Positions 7,122-14,191 of a stretch of DNA of 20,244 bases are shown piece by piece. The DNA is from a virus. Under the pieces are notes generated by a model. The model was given only the letters and a program-made list of their open reading frames with translations, was not told where the DNA came from and searched no databases. Positions within the stretch are counted from its first letter, which is position 1; each line of letters begins with the position of its first letter. The translations under genes were made by a program, and so were the position numbers. The stretch is taken from positions 1 to 20,244 of the IMG/VR virus record IMGVR_UViG_3300028597_000088. One strand, written 5' to 3'.

Positions 7122-7520
7122 TCACACTTTCTCGCCGAACAAGCCTTTGAGCTTTGCAGCGCCCATACGGTCGAGCAGGTCCGGTGCGTCAGCAGCCACC
7201 TTACCGGCGGCAACCATCTCGGCGTGCGCATCGACAAACGGTTCACAGAAAATCTCAACCACCGTCTGGGCGTTGTCGTCGTGCTCTACATCATCGCCGT
7301 ATTGGACGACCAGCACACCGTTAACGCCGGACGTCACGGCCGGAATGGCAACCAGCGAGTGTACGCCAATCACCGCGTTCAGTTCCGCAAACTTGTCGAT
7401 CACCGCATCGTCTGTGGCATCGAGGTCGTCCATGGCCGGATCGAGGTTGAGCATTTCATACGGCATCACGGCGAACGGTGTTTCGGAGTCCGCCATAATC
7501 ATTCGGAGGTGCTTAATCAT
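7122..7520 (-). CDS. Unknown acidic 132-residue protein
   Basis: This is a soluble acidic protein with no membrane segment. The middle has short strands (GVHSLVAIPAVTSGVNGVLV) and the end is helical (DLLDRMGAAKLKGLFGEKV). The ATG at 7520 has the AAGAACATG context seen before many genes here. An internal Met at residue 9 (MADSETPFAVMPYEMLNLD) is an alternative start. The stop lies 23 bases before the ligase-like start, and the AGGAGG of that gene lies in the gap. No family is recognised. Confidence 0.7.
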   Translation of the reverse strand: MIKHLRMIMADSETPFAVMPYEMLNLDPAMDDLDATDDAVIDKFAELNAVIGVHSLVAIPAVTSGVNGVLVVQYGDDVEHDDNAQTVVEIFCEPFVDAHAEMVAAGKVAADAPDLLDRMGAAKLKGLFGEKV

Positions 7521-7538
7521 GTTCTTGTACTCAGTGAG

Positions 7539-7982
7539 TTAGGCTTTGCCAGTGAGTTCGTCGTTCCACGACTGGGCAATAATGTCGGTGAGCGTTTGCT
7601 CCGTCGGACGAATCGCGTTTGTTTGCACCATCGCGGTTACGGCGTGATGGCGCAGTTGGGTATTCAACTCGGAGAGCGTGATTTGCAGGTGACGCTCAAC
7701 CATGAAGAGGATACGACGCAGTGCCTCACTGTCACGATCCCCAACAGGTTCGTCATTGTGGTACACGACCGCTGCACCTTGCTTGGTGTGGATAATCACC
7801 AGATAGTGATCTTCCTTCAAACCGGTAGGGCGGTAGGCAACAAACTCAACAGGCGTGTGCCGTACGTGAATACCAATCGAACGCACCAGCTCTACAAGGC
7901 CGGAGTTGAACTCTTGGTGAACCTTCACACCCAGCTCAGGAACGACGGACAGTTCAAACAGCATTTTGATGGCAGACAGCAT
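7539..7982 (-). CDS. Unknown 147-residue protein
   Basis: This is a mixed alpha/beta protein: a first helix (MLSAIKMLFELSVVPELGVK), a beta-rich middle (VEFVAYRPTGLKEDHYLVII, then TKQGAAVVYHND), and a helical C-terminal half (DSEALRRILFMVERHLQITL). There is no signal peptide or clear membrane segment. An AAGG lies before ATG 7982, just after a GC hairpin (8006-8021). The next gene starts 18 bases beyond its stop. The function is unknown. The strand-helix order weakly recalls the tandem family at 14463-17741, but I could not align it convincingly. Confidence 0.7.
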   Translation of the reverse strand: MLSAIKMLFELSVVPELGVKVHQEFNSGLVELVRSIGIHVRHTPVEFVAYRPTGLKEDHYLVIIHTKQGAAVVYHNDEPVGDRDSEALRRILFMVERHLQITLSELNTQLRHHAVTAMVQTNAIRPTEQTLTDIIAQSWNDELTGKA

Positions 7983-8005
7983 ACGGCACCTTCATGTTAG
8001 TGGTT

Positions 8006-8021
8006 GGGGCCCGTAGGCCCC
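8006..8021 (-). other. GC hairpin between genes
   Basis: A perfect GGGGCC/GGCCCC stem with a four-base loop sits between the stop of the 478-residue acidic protein and the ribosome-binding site of the next gene. There is no T run. It may be a weak terminator or an RNA-processing or stability element that lowers expression of the downstream genes. Confidence 0.6.
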
Positions 8022-8028
8022 GGTGGTG

Positions 8029-9465
8029 TTAGTCGTCGGAGTCGTCGTCTTCAACGATTTCCATGCGCGCAGCATCGGCAATGGACTTGCTGCGGAACTT
8101 GTTGTTGCTGAGGTTGAGCAGCTTGACCTCTTCTTCTTCCTCGTCGTAGCCGACCAGCAGGAACTCGGTGTCGTCGCCCTTGGCGGTCAGGCGAGTTTGA
8201 CCTGGGACCATGTCGTCGCCGAACTTTTCTTCGATTTCGTCGCTGGCCAGATAGGCTTCAACAAACCCGCGCACCTTGTCGGCGTTGAGCTTCGGCGCGA
8301 TTTCGGTGATGGCTTCGACCATGTCGTCAACGGACACGTCACCATCGTTGTCGGAGTCGTCATCATCCGAGTCGTCGTCATCGTCGTCATCGTCAAGGTC
8401 GGTATCGGTATCATCGTCCGCCTCGTCGTCGTCAATGTCGTCATCGTCATCGGTGTCGGAGTCGTCATCGTCGTCCGAATCATCATCCGAGTCGTCGTCT
8501 TCCTCGGGAAGTTCAACGCCCGCCTTCTCGGCAGCTTCACGGATGGTGTCGTCGTCGTTGTCGTCGTCTTCACGGATGAGGGCGATAACAGCATCGAGGT
8601 CCATCGACTTCTTGGTGGTGAGGCCGAGCTTGCGCGCAATCTTCTTGGCGTCAGCAACATCCAGCTCGCCGAGAAGTTCATCAGTCACGGCCTGGTCATC
8701 TGCATCATCGTCGTCCAGGTCGTCGTCATCCAGCTGGTCGTCATCCTCGTCATCAGGAGCAACGTCGGTGGATTCGCGGTGATCGCGGATGTACGCCTTG
8801 ATTTCTTTCGCCGACTTCGCAGCCGACATGAAGGTCAGATTGATGGTGGCGCTGTCGTCGTTGAAGCGTGCGCCTACGGCAACAGGCACGACGTTGTAGG
8901 TACCGTGCGTGGCGAGTGCAGGGCCAACGTATTCGAGAATCTCCTGAGCCAGGCGCTCGGCGATGGCCTGCTCGAAGCTCGTAAACATTTTCTTTTTCTT
9001 GGCCTTGGCCGGAGAGCCTGCATCGTCTTCGTCACGGCTCACCTTGCGAGCGCGTTTGTTTGTGGCCGGCTCGTCATCGTCGTCCTTCTTGTTGCGATTG
9101 CGCGCACGGGTGGACGTTGGCTTGCCGCCATTCTCGGCCGCTTCACGTTCACGGCGTTCACGGCGACGGCGTTGACGTGGCGACTCGGTCGGAGTGTCGT
9201 CGTCCTCGTCCTTCTTGTTGCGGCTACGGGCGCGAGTGCTGGCAGGCTTCTCTTCGGCCTTGTCAGCTTTCTTCTTGCCTTTCTTCGGAGTGTCGTAGAA
9301 GAAGCCAGGACCGCGTTTGTAGATGCCATCCATGTGCGCTTCTGCGCCTTCTTCGGTCAGCACGGTACCAGCCTTCAACGCAACCTTGGCGACACGGTGG
9401 CGCACGCCGTCGATGGTGATGCGCTTACCTTCCATGCCTTTCAGATCGTCTTTGGTGATTGCCAT
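8029..9465 (-). CDS. Modular protein with basic, SAP-like and long acidic segments
   Basis: The protein is 478 residues. Segments in order: a small folded N-terminal part (1-57, ITIDGVRHRVAKVALKAGTV); a basic linker (61-160) with a near-duplicate STRARSRNKKDEDDD (76-90) and STRARNRNKKDDDDE (118-132); a folded part (161-230); an acidic run (238-257); a helix-turn-helix-like segment (262-300, DVADAKKIARKLGLTTKKSM) that resembles SAP/HeH DNA-binding motifs; a long Asp/Ser/Thr run (321-376); a second helical part (377-412); and a strand-rich C-terminus (430-478) ending VEDDDSDD. It probably binds nucleic acid or a nucleoprotein partner, judging from the composition and the SAP-like part. It is the first gene behind the third leader module. 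The ATG has the GGACTCAAACATG context. Confidence 0.8.
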   Translation of the reverse strand: MAITKDDLKGMEGKRITIDGVRHRVAKVALKAGTVLTEEGAEAHMDGIYKRGPGFFYDTPKKGKKKADKAEEKPASTRARSRNKKDEDDDTPTESPRQRRRRERREREAAENGGKPTSTRARNRNKKDDDDEPATNKRARKVSRDEDDAGSPAKAKKKKMFTSFEQAIAERLAQEILEYVGPALATHGTYNVVPVAVGARFNDDSATINLTFMSAAKSAKEIKAYIRDHRESTDVAPDDEDDDQLDDDDLDDDDADDQAVTDELLGELDVADAKKIARKLGLTTKKSMDLDAVIALIREDDDNDDDTIREAAEKAGVELPEEDDDSDDDSDDDDDSDTDDDDDIDDDEADDDTDTDLDDDDDDDDSDDDDSDNDGDVSVDDMVEAITEIAPKLNADKVRGFVEAYLASDEIEEKFGDDMVPGQTRLTAKGDDTEFLLVGYDEEEEEVKLLNLSNNKFRSKSIADAARMEIVEDDDSDD

Positions 9466-9571
9466 GTTTGAGTCCTCTCTAACCTAACCTAAGTTGGTAA
9501 CCAATGTCTTGTGAGCTACATGCTGCACACGCAGCCAGTTTAAACGGTTTACAGTGTTTGCGCAAGGCGCC
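9466..9571 (-). promoter_or_regulatory. Third copy of promoter/leader module, weak promoter
   Basis: The leader string ATTGGTTAC (plus-strand 9497-9505) followed by ACTTAG and GGTTAG matches the leaders at 12473 and 17765. Upstream is AACCGTTTAAAC, similar to the AACCGTTAA of the other two. A possible weak sigma70 site is TTGCGC (9560-9565), a 17-base spacer and TAAACT (9537-9542). A GCTGC/GCAGC hairpin lies between them and the leader. No TATAAT is present, unlike the other two copies. It heads the unit from the 478-residue acidic protein to the terminator at 2541. Confidence 0.5.
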
Positions 9572-10429
9572 TTAGAACATCGTTGCAGACAGCTCGGGCA
9601 ACGGTTTCTGGATGGCGATCAGCGTATGGGTGATCGCGTCAACCACGTTCTTCGGCATCCCAGCATTCTGCTTGGTGGCTTGTCCGGCGTAGGCTGTGAA
9701 GCCTTTCCAGAAGTCGCCAAACTCCTCGGCACGGAAAGCGCGCCAGTCAGTGATGTGCGGAAGGATCGCACGTTCCGATCTGGCCTCGACACCGGGCTTC
9801 TGGCTACCGAAGCTCTTGCGCAGCTTGATCGTCTTGTGGCCTGCATCAACCATTTCGCGCACCTCGTCAAAGACGCCAGCAGGTACCTGAATGATTGCGC
9901 AGCGTGGCTTGTTGTGTTGCATGTGGAGCACAGGCATTGCTACGGCGCAGTGCTTGTTGTCGTCGACCTGGAAGGCATCGACGGCGTTTGCACCAAGGGC
10001 AACAGGCAGGTAGATTTTTTTCTCCTGACTGCGCACCCAGATGGTGTTCTTGAGAACCACGGTGTTGGCGTCGAGGTCGAGCGCGAACAGTGGGACGAAT
10101 TCGCCAGCGTGCTCACCCTTCACCATGTGGTTCAGGTAGAACGGCAGGTCACGCAAGAACTGCGGAATCTGGTGATCGACCGCATCACCGTGGTCGTTGA
10201 TGGTGAAGAACCCGCGATCGTCCAGCAGCAACACCTTGGCGCGGGACAGCAGAGCATACGCAAACACCGTGCTGCCACTGAGGCGGCTCATGGCGTACAA
10301 GGCTTCGACGATCAGCGCCAGCTCGCTGAATGTCAGTCGGCCGCGAGCGACGAACTGGTCGATCTGCTTGTTGGCATATTGAAGGGCATTGGTAGTGCTT
10401 TCGGTTTGGCTAGCACGTTGAACGTTCAT
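9572..10429 (-). CDS. Unknown 285-residue protein
   Basis: This is a soluble mixed alpha/beta protein. It starts with a helical domain (residues 10-65, ARGRLTFSELALIVEALYAM). A beta-rich middle follows (FFTINDHGDAVDHQIPQFLR, then LFALDLDANTVVLKNTIWVR), with a possible Cys/His pair in VLHMQHNKPRCAI. A helical C-terminal end closes the protein (KNVVDAITHTLIAIQKPLPE). The ATG has the TCAAACATG context and lies ten bases after the stop of the gene to its right. It is the last gene of the second transcription unit. I do not recognise the family. Confidence 0.75.
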   Translation of the reverse strand: MNVQRASQTESTTNALQYANKQIDQFVARGRLTFSELALIVEALYAMSRLSGSTVFAYALLSRAKVLLLDDRGFFTINDHGDAVDHQIPQFLRDLPFYLNHMVKGEHAGEFVPLFALDLDANTVVLKNTIWVRSQEKKIYLPVALGANAVDAFQVDDNKHCAVAMPVLHMQHNKPRCAIIQVPAGVFDEVREMVDAGHKTIKLRKSFGSQKPGVEARSERAILPHITDWRAFRAEEFGDFWKGFTAYAGQATKQNAGMPKNVVDAITHTLIAIQKPLPELSATMF

Positions 10430-10439
10430 GTTTGAAGTC

Positions 10440-10817
10440 TCACAGTTTACGACCGAGTTCGGCCGGATTGGTATCGTCAGTTATGTACATTACAGGGCCC
10501 TTGTTGTATGCAGGGGCCAGCCGCTTCCGCTTCCTGTCTTTCTCCTCCTGAGCAGCCGCTTCTCTGGCAGCCATTTCAGGGTTCTCCGAATAGTCTACGG
10601 GCTTGTTGGCCTTCTGCGCGTCGGCTGTACTCGCAGAGGGTAGAGTCCGAAAGCCTGTAGTGTCTTCGTATTGCAATGTCGGAAGGGCGTTGACTGCTAA
10701 CTTACGCTTATCCGATTTCCCACGACCTTTGAGGAGTTTGCTTACGGCAGCTTGCTCCTCTAGGGCTTTACGTCGCTTTTCCACTTGCTGCTTTTTCGTC
10801 AGGCGTTGCTTAGTCAT
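10440..10817 (-). CDS. Small basic unknown protein, 125 residues
   Basis: The protein is highly basic and probably disordered, with an N-terminal charged helix (MTKQRLTKKQQVEKRRKALE), a Lys-rich linker and a second helix (MAAREAAAQEEKDRKRKRL). It ends in a better ordered motif (APAYNKGPVMYITDD, residues 101-115). YNKGP also occurs in the 56-residue protein at 17921-18091. Its ATG overlaps the end of the exported protein by eight bases. It may bind nucleic acid or ribosomes, judging from charge only; the family is unknown. Confidence 0.7.
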   Translation of the reverse strand: MTKQRLTKKQQVEKRRKALEEQAAVSKLLKGRGKSDKRKLAVNALPTLQYEDTTGFRTLPSASTADAQKANKPVDYSENPEMAAREAAAQEEKDRKRKRLAPAYNKGPVMYITDDTNPAELGRKL

Positions 10818-11130
10818 GACCTTCTTCTGCCAGAATGGTTTGTACGCAGGCGGGAGCGATGGCTCGACCGCACTTGGCGCGATAACGGCGCTCGGTGTCC
10901 TTGCTCAGGACGACGATTGTTTGCGCCTTGTCTAGGTACTTGGGCGTGTGCTTCCCATCAACTGCGATGGTGCCCCATGTCAGGTTGCCCTCGACCGAAG
11001 AGTTCTTCGGGAGCGGCAGGTTTTGTTCGAGCGTCAACCTCGCCATGTCGGCGCTGTCGATGGAAATCAGGTAAGAGTCAGCCATGACCGGCGTGGCTAC
11101 AACGGCTAATGCAATAATGAGGTTGCGCAC
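10810..11130 (-). CDS. Small exported protein with signal peptide
   Basis: Residues 1-17 form a typical Sec signal peptide (MRNLIIALAVVATPVMA, cleavage likely before DSYLI), which leaves a mature part of about 89 residues. That part has strands (LTWGTIAVDGKHTP), a basic segment and two Cys eight residues apart (KCGRAIAPACV) that could form a disulfide in the periplasm. There is no lipobox or other membrane segment. A role at the host envelope during infection is possible, but the family is not recognised. GGAA lies upstream of ATG 11130, and a strong hairpin (11151-11174) precedes it. Confidence 0.75.
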   Translation of the reverse strand: MRNLIIALAVVATPVMADSYLISIDSADMARLTLEQNLPLPKNSSVEGNLTWGTIAVDGKHTPKYLDKAQTIVVLSKDTERRYRAKCGRAIAPACVQTILAEEGHD

Positions 11131-11150
11131 AATTCAGTTCCTTGAAATGG

Positions 11151-11174
11151 CTAACGGACCCGAAGGTCCGTTAG
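11151..11174 (-). other. Strong UUCG hairpin in intergenic gap
   Basis: A perfect ten-base stem, CTAACGGACC with its complement, closes a TTCG loop. On the minus strand the sequence after it is not a T run, so full termination is doubtful. It lies about 20 bases before the ATG of the exported protein and may act as an attenuator or 5' stabiliser. Confidence 0.75.
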
Positions 11175-11194
11175 TTTGACGTTTTGTTTGGCAA

Positions 11195-11419
11195 TTACCG
11201 ACCGCGAGTGCGATTCAGCTTGGCCATACCAGGATCGTCGCTCAGCGAAATGCTGAGGGTGCGACGTGGCTCGGGCTTGGCGTGCGTGATCTTACGCACT
11301 TTCGGCACGGCACCTTGAGGTACCTGACCCGTGCTCTGTCGAAGGGACCGTTCCAGCAGCATGATTTGATGCGCCAGTTCGTTTGTCTCCGTGTCTTCAA
11401 CGAGGTCCACGTCTTTCAT
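11195..11419 (-). CDS. Small unknown protein, 74 residues
   Basis: The protein has an acidic, helical N-terminal third (MKDVDLVEDTETNELAHQIM) and a basic, probably disordered remainder (KVRKITHAKPEPRRTLSI) ending in NRTRGR. The ATG is preceded by CTGGGGATTCAAAC, identical to the 14 bases before the ATG at 16991. No domain is recognised. The basic C-terminus suggests contact with nucleic acid or an acidic protein, but this is weak. Confidence 0.65.
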   Translation of the reverse strand: MKDVDLVEDTETNELAHQIMLLERSLRQSTGQVPQGAVPKVRKITHAKPEPRRTLSISLSDDPGMAKLNRTRGR

Positions 11420-11444
11420 GTTTGAATCCCCAGGTGACGGTCAG

Positions 11445-11918
11445 TTACGCGGCTTTGGCCTTGGTTGCTGGCTTCTTGGCGCTATCAGCCTTGGCCTTGA
11501 CTTGGGCTTTCACGGCAGGCTTGGCCGCTGGCTTGGCGGCTTTGGCCGGAGCTTTGGCTGCTGGCTTGGTAGCAGGCTTGGCCAGCTTGGCGGCAGCGCG
11601 CTGTTCGGCACGGGTAGGCTTCTTGGCGACTGGCTTGCTCTCGGTCTTGGTACCACGAGCGTTGGTCGGTGCTTTGACGGCCGGCACCTTCTTGGTCGCT
11701 GCGGTAGCGGAGTTCAGAGCGTTGGTCGCGGCGGCGGCCTTCTTGAGGGCAGCTTCGGCCTTCTCGCTTGCGGTGTTCAGTTCAGCCAGAGCAGCGGTCA
11801 GCTTGGCTTCAAGGGCAACGACGGTCTTCGAGGCCTTGGTAACGCCACGGCTGGCGGCGGTCAGTTCGGTGCGAGCTTGTTTGGCCTGAGCTTGGGCGGC
11901 GACGATTTTTGCGGTCAT
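11445..11918 (-). CDS. Histone-H1-like Lys/Ala/Pro-rich protein
   Basis: The start at ATG 11918 (MTAKIVAAQAQAKQARTELT) has AGGAA upstream; the longer frame reads back through a hairpin. The product has 157 residues. Residues 1-78 form a long Ala-rich helix with heptad-like spacing (VVALEAKLTAALAELNTASE), probably a coiled coil. Residues 85-157 are a disordered tail of KPAAKAPAKAAKPAAK type, as in histone H1 C-termini and bacterial AlgP/HctB-like proteins. It is likely a DNA-compacting or nucleoid-associated protein. Unlike the Lys-rich protein at 2627-3262 it has almost no acidic residues in the tail and no Asp end. Confidence 0.8.
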   Translation of the reverse strand: MTAKIVAAQAQAKQARTELTAASRGVTKASKTVVALEAKLTAALAELNTASEKAEAALKKAAAATNALNSATAATKKVPAVKAPTNARGTKTESKPVAKKPTRAEQRAAAKLAKPATKPAAKAPAKAAKPAAKPAVKAQVKAKADSAKKPATKAKAA

Positions 11919-11968
11919 GTTCGGTAGTTCCTGTTTGATTTGGATACGTGTACGGATTGCACACACCG

Positions 11969-11991
11969 AAGGGCTCCTGCGCGAAGCCCTT
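11969..11991 (-). other. Intergenic hairpin before histone-like gene
   Basis: AAGGGCT and its complement pair around a nine-base loop in the 85-base gap between the gene at 12004 and ATG 11918. There is no T run. It could limit read-through or protect the downstream message for the Lys/Ala-rich protein. Confidence 0.55.
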
Positions 11992-12003
11992 GAGTTTGAA
12001 CAA

Positions 12004-12216
12004 TCAGGCGACCAGTGCCGCGGTTGCAAACTTCACCCGTGCCGAGAACGCAAGGCTCACCAGCGGAATATCAGCCAGCGGTGCGTCGTAGTCCTCTGCA
12101 AACTCCGACAGCTGGTACTCGCGCACGGCGTCACCGTACTTGGCGGTCAGTGTGTCGGTCTTTGGGTTGAGCGACAGGTGAATGTTGTTCAGGTTGAAAG
12201 CAGAATGAGTGGTCAT
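12004..12216 (-). CDS. Small unknown protein, 70 residues
   Basis: The start at ATG 12216 (MTTHSAFNLNNIHLSLNPKT) was chosen for its AGAG and GAACATG context; the longer frame would overlap the previous gene by 83 bases. The product is acidic, with strands (NNIHLSLNPKTDTLTAKYGD) and an Ala-rich C-terminus (LVSLAFSARVKFATAALVA). No family is recognised. It is the second gene of the unit driven by the promoter at 12514. Confidence 0.6.
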   Translation of the reverse strand: MTTHSAFNLNNIHLSLNPKTDTLTAKYGDAVREYQLSEFAEDYDAPLADIPLVSLAFSARVKFATAALVA

Positions 12217-12238
12217 GTTCGTATTCTCTTGAGTGCGA

Positions 12239-12451
12239 TTAGGCGATGGTTTCAGCGGCGGAGCGTAGCTGGGCGATGAACTTCTCCCGAGCGCGGACAA
12301 GCAACAGGTCACGGGTTTCATATGCCGTTGGCTGTGCCTTCATTTCCGCGAGTGTCACCAGATGCGCAAACATATACGTGGCAGTGAGTGCGCCGAATGA
12401 GCAACGCACCACGCCCGATTGACTGTCCATTGTCGTGTTAACTTTTGACAT
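12239..12451 (-). CDS. Small unknown protein, 70 residues
   Basis: This is the first gene behind the second promoter. The leader ends GAGGTTAGTGG directly before ATG 12451, which gives a good ribosome-binding site. The protein starts MSKVNTTMDSQSGVVRCSFG and has a helical second half (LLLVRAREKFIAQLRSAAET). There is no signal peptide or membrane segment. First position behind a regulated-looking promoter suggests early expression, but no function can be assigned. Confidence 0.65.
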   Translation of the reverse strand: MSKVNTTMDSQSGVVRCSFGALTATYMFAHLVTLAEMKAQPTAYETRDLLLVRAREKFIAQLRSAAETIA

Positions 12452-12562
12452 CCACTAACCTCAACTAAGTCCGTAACCAATATGCTCGAAGCATCGTCTT
12501 GCTTCGTGCGTCCATTATAGCACACTCAGAAAGCGGTTACTAGGCCGTTAACGGTTACGCTC
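12452..12562 (-). promoter_or_regulatory. Promoter with extended -10 and conserved leader (second module)
   Basis: On the minus strand TGC-TATAAT (TATAAT at 12514-12519) is an extended -10 box. No good -35 is seen. AGCGTAACCGTTAA (12548-12561) lies 28 bases upstream and includes part of the palindrome CCGTTAACGG. Downstream, CGAAGCA(6)TGCTTCG forms a hairpin at 12487-12506, then ATTGGTTAC (12473-12481) and GAGGTTAG lead to ATG 12451. The same blocks with similar spacing occur at 17741-17853. Confidence 0.75.
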
Positions 12563-13444
12563 TTAGTTCAGGAATCGAGCGTACTGGCCTATGGTGTTCT
12601 CAATCTGTCGTGCTTCTAATGCTTTACAGATGATGTGCACCGCGTTCAAGTCCGGCTCGCCGATTGCCAACTTCGCAATGTCGTAGTCGATGATCTTCTG
12701 GTGGATGGTCACCAGTCGGCGCGTCAGTCTGAATTGCTTGCGTGCGGCCTCGAAGTTTGCGGCCTGCGTCTTATTGAGCACGCGGATATCGGCGTCTTCA
12801 ATGCGATCCGCGGATGCGACAAGCTTGGCGAGCGCGACTGGGCCGATGCCGTCAACACCTGGGATGTTATCGACCTTGTCGCCTTGCATCATCAACATGC
12901 ACGGCACACGCTTCGGCTCCACCAGATAGTGCTTCGCGCAGTTGCGGTGCGTGAGCTCCAGATAATCCTTGGTATGCTGCTCATACTTCAGGATGCGCAG
13001 GCGCTTGCGAAGGAGCTGGGCGAAGTCCTTGTCGTTGCTGACAATCTCGACCTCCATATCTTCGTCGAAGTCGTGCGCGATGCGGGCGAGCGTGCCGATA
13101 ATGTCGTCAGCCTCGGTGCCTTTCTTGTGCACCACCTTGATACCCATGGCGCGCAGCAGATCGTACAGAGGTTTGCGCTGTGGTCGCAGGCGAGCCTGCT
13201 GCTCTGGGTCTTTCTCTCGCGTGCCCTTGTACTCCGGATAAATCTTGTGGCGGTGCGTCGGATGCGGACGGTCAAACACGAACGCGACGTGCGTAGGCTT
13301 GCGCGTCTTGATCAGGCTGGTGACGATGTTGATGGTGCCCTTGATCGCGTTCGTGTGGAACCCTTTCGAGGTTTTCATTTCAGGGACGGCGAAGAAGCCA
13401 CGCATGAACACGTTGCTGCCGTCGAAGATCAGGAGCTTACTCAA
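12563..13444 (-). CDS. 5'-3' exonuclease (FEN / Pol I N-terminal family)
   Basis: The product has 293 residues, about the length of phage and Pol I 5' nuclease domains. Motifs in order: IFDGSN (Asp8); FVFDRP (Asp58); the arch-base YPEYKGTR (69-76); the acidic cluster TEADD (110-114); SNDKDFAQLL (136-145); and GDKVDNIPGVDGIGP (188-202), the metal-binding Asp pair plus helix-three-turn-helix. All expected carboxylates are present, so it should be an active, metal-dependent structure-specific nuclease. Phage relatives remove RNA primers or degrade DNA 5' ends. The start is a TTG at 13444 with AAAGG upstream, overlapping the previous stop by eight bases. It is the last gene of the first promoter's unit. 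Confidence 0.95.
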   Translation of the reverse strand: MSKLLIFDGSNVFMRGFFAVPEMKTSKGFHTNAIKGTINIVTSLIKTRKPTHVAFVFDRPHPTHRHKIYPEYKGTREKDPEQQARLRPQRKPLYDLLRAMGIKVVHKKGTEADDIIGTLARIAHDFDEDMEVEIVSNDKDFAQLLRKRLRILKYEQHTKDYLELTHRNCAKHYLVEPKRVPCMLMMQGDKVDNIPGVDGIGPVALAKLVASADRIEDADIRVLNKTQAANFEAARKQFRLTRRLVTIHQKIIDYDIAKLAIGEPDLNAVHIICKALEARQIENTIGQYARFLN

Positions 13445-13727
13445 GGACGTAGACCTTTGGTATGTAGAGTTTGCGCCCAGCGTGTGCTTTGATCAGGAGG
13501 AACCCTGGCGACCGTGCGATCACCTCAACGGGACCGCTCGGCACATCAACACAACGCTGTGCGAGCCGGATGTTGCGAATGGTCTTGGCGTCTGACTTGC
13601 CGATGGCATCATTGTACCGCACCCAGTCATCTTGGGTGCGGCAGCCGAATCCCGGCTTCGCCATTAGGGTTGGCTGCGGTGCTTGATAGACCAACAGGCA
13701 CAGCAGCACTACCCAGACGTATCTCAC
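13437..13727 (-). CDS. Small exported protein, 96 residues
   Basis: An N-terminal hydrophobic stretch (MRYVWVVLLCLLVYQAPQ) followed by TLMA-KPG looks like a Sec signal peptide; cleavage would be near residue 23. The mature part of about 73 residues has two Cys (CRTQDDWVRY and AQRCVDVP) and a strand-rich C-terminus (FLLIKAHAGRKLYIPKVYV), perhaps a small SH3-like barrel. Its ATG overlaps the stop of the second exported protein by four bases (ATGA), and its own end overlaps the exonuclease start. The role is unknown; envelope or periplasmic action is likely. Confidence 0.7.
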   Translation of the reverse strand: MRYVWVVLLCLLVYQAPQPTLMAKPGFGCRTQDDWVRYNDAIGKSDAKTIRNIRLAQRCVDVPSGPVEVIARSPGFLLIKAHAGRKLYIPKVYVLE

Positions 13728-14191
13728 TGAGGGTTGTCCGGAGTCTTGATTTCATCAGGCTCCTCACCGAACAGTTCGAGGTCCCAAGACTGGGTCTTCG
13801 GATACGCGACAGGGAAGTAGTTGGCCGAGGCCCAACGTTCTTCAAACTTGCCGGTGACGTCCTTCCAGGTGAAGCGCACTATCCACAGGGGGCCGTTGCC
13901 CGTCATGACGACGGCGTGTTCCTTGATGATGACCTGCGCATCGGTATTCAGGAACTCGCAGGCTTTCGACTTGAACGTCGCGCCCACATGCTTCTTGAAA
14001 CCTTCCGTGTCATTGTCACCCGCAAACTTGACGAGGCTGTAGGCGTCATCAGATTTGTGGCAGACGATGGCTTCTGGCGTACCGCGGTCAGTGAACTCAT
14101 GCGGGATCACGCTTGGCACAGGGCGAACGCCCATGTTTGCGTGAGCGCCTGCAGAAGCCAGCATCAGTGCAGCGAGCAGAACCTTGTTCAT
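13724..14191 (-). CDS. Exported protein with signal peptide, 155 residues
   Basis: Residues 1-18 are a classic Sec signal peptide (MNKVLLAALMLASAGAHA, cleavage before NMG). The mature part is strand-rich (AQVIIKEHAVVMTGNGPLWI) with two Cys (VCHKSD and KACEFL) that could form a disulfide in the periplasm, and an acidic end (FGEEPDEIKTPDNPQ). The ATG overlaps the stop of the two-TM protein by one base (TGATG), so the two are coupled. Together with its exported and membrane neighbours it suggests an envelope-acting cassette. No family is recognised. Confidence 0.75.
   Translation of the reverse strand: MNKVLLAALMLASAGAHANMGVRPVPSVIPHEFTDRGTPEAIVCHKSDDAYSLVKFAGDNDTEGFKKHVGATFKSKACEFLNTDAQVIIKEHAVVMTGNGPLWIVRFTWKDVTGKFEERWASANYFPVAYPKTQSWDLELFGEEPDEIKTPDNPQ

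Noticed and set aside
7099-7125. GTG start for the ligase-like gene
   Set aside because: ATG 7098 has a perfect AGGAGG at eight bases, whereas GTG 7125 has none.
8023-9471. Plus-strand frame of about 480 codons rich in Val
   Set aside because: It is an antisense shadow of the 478-residue acidic protein: Val and Ile come from reversed Asp codons, and no ribosome-binding site is seen.
11919-12029. N-terminal extension of the histone-like gene
   Set aside because: It reads through a hairpin and into the previous gene and has unlike composition; ATG 11918 has AGGAA upstream.
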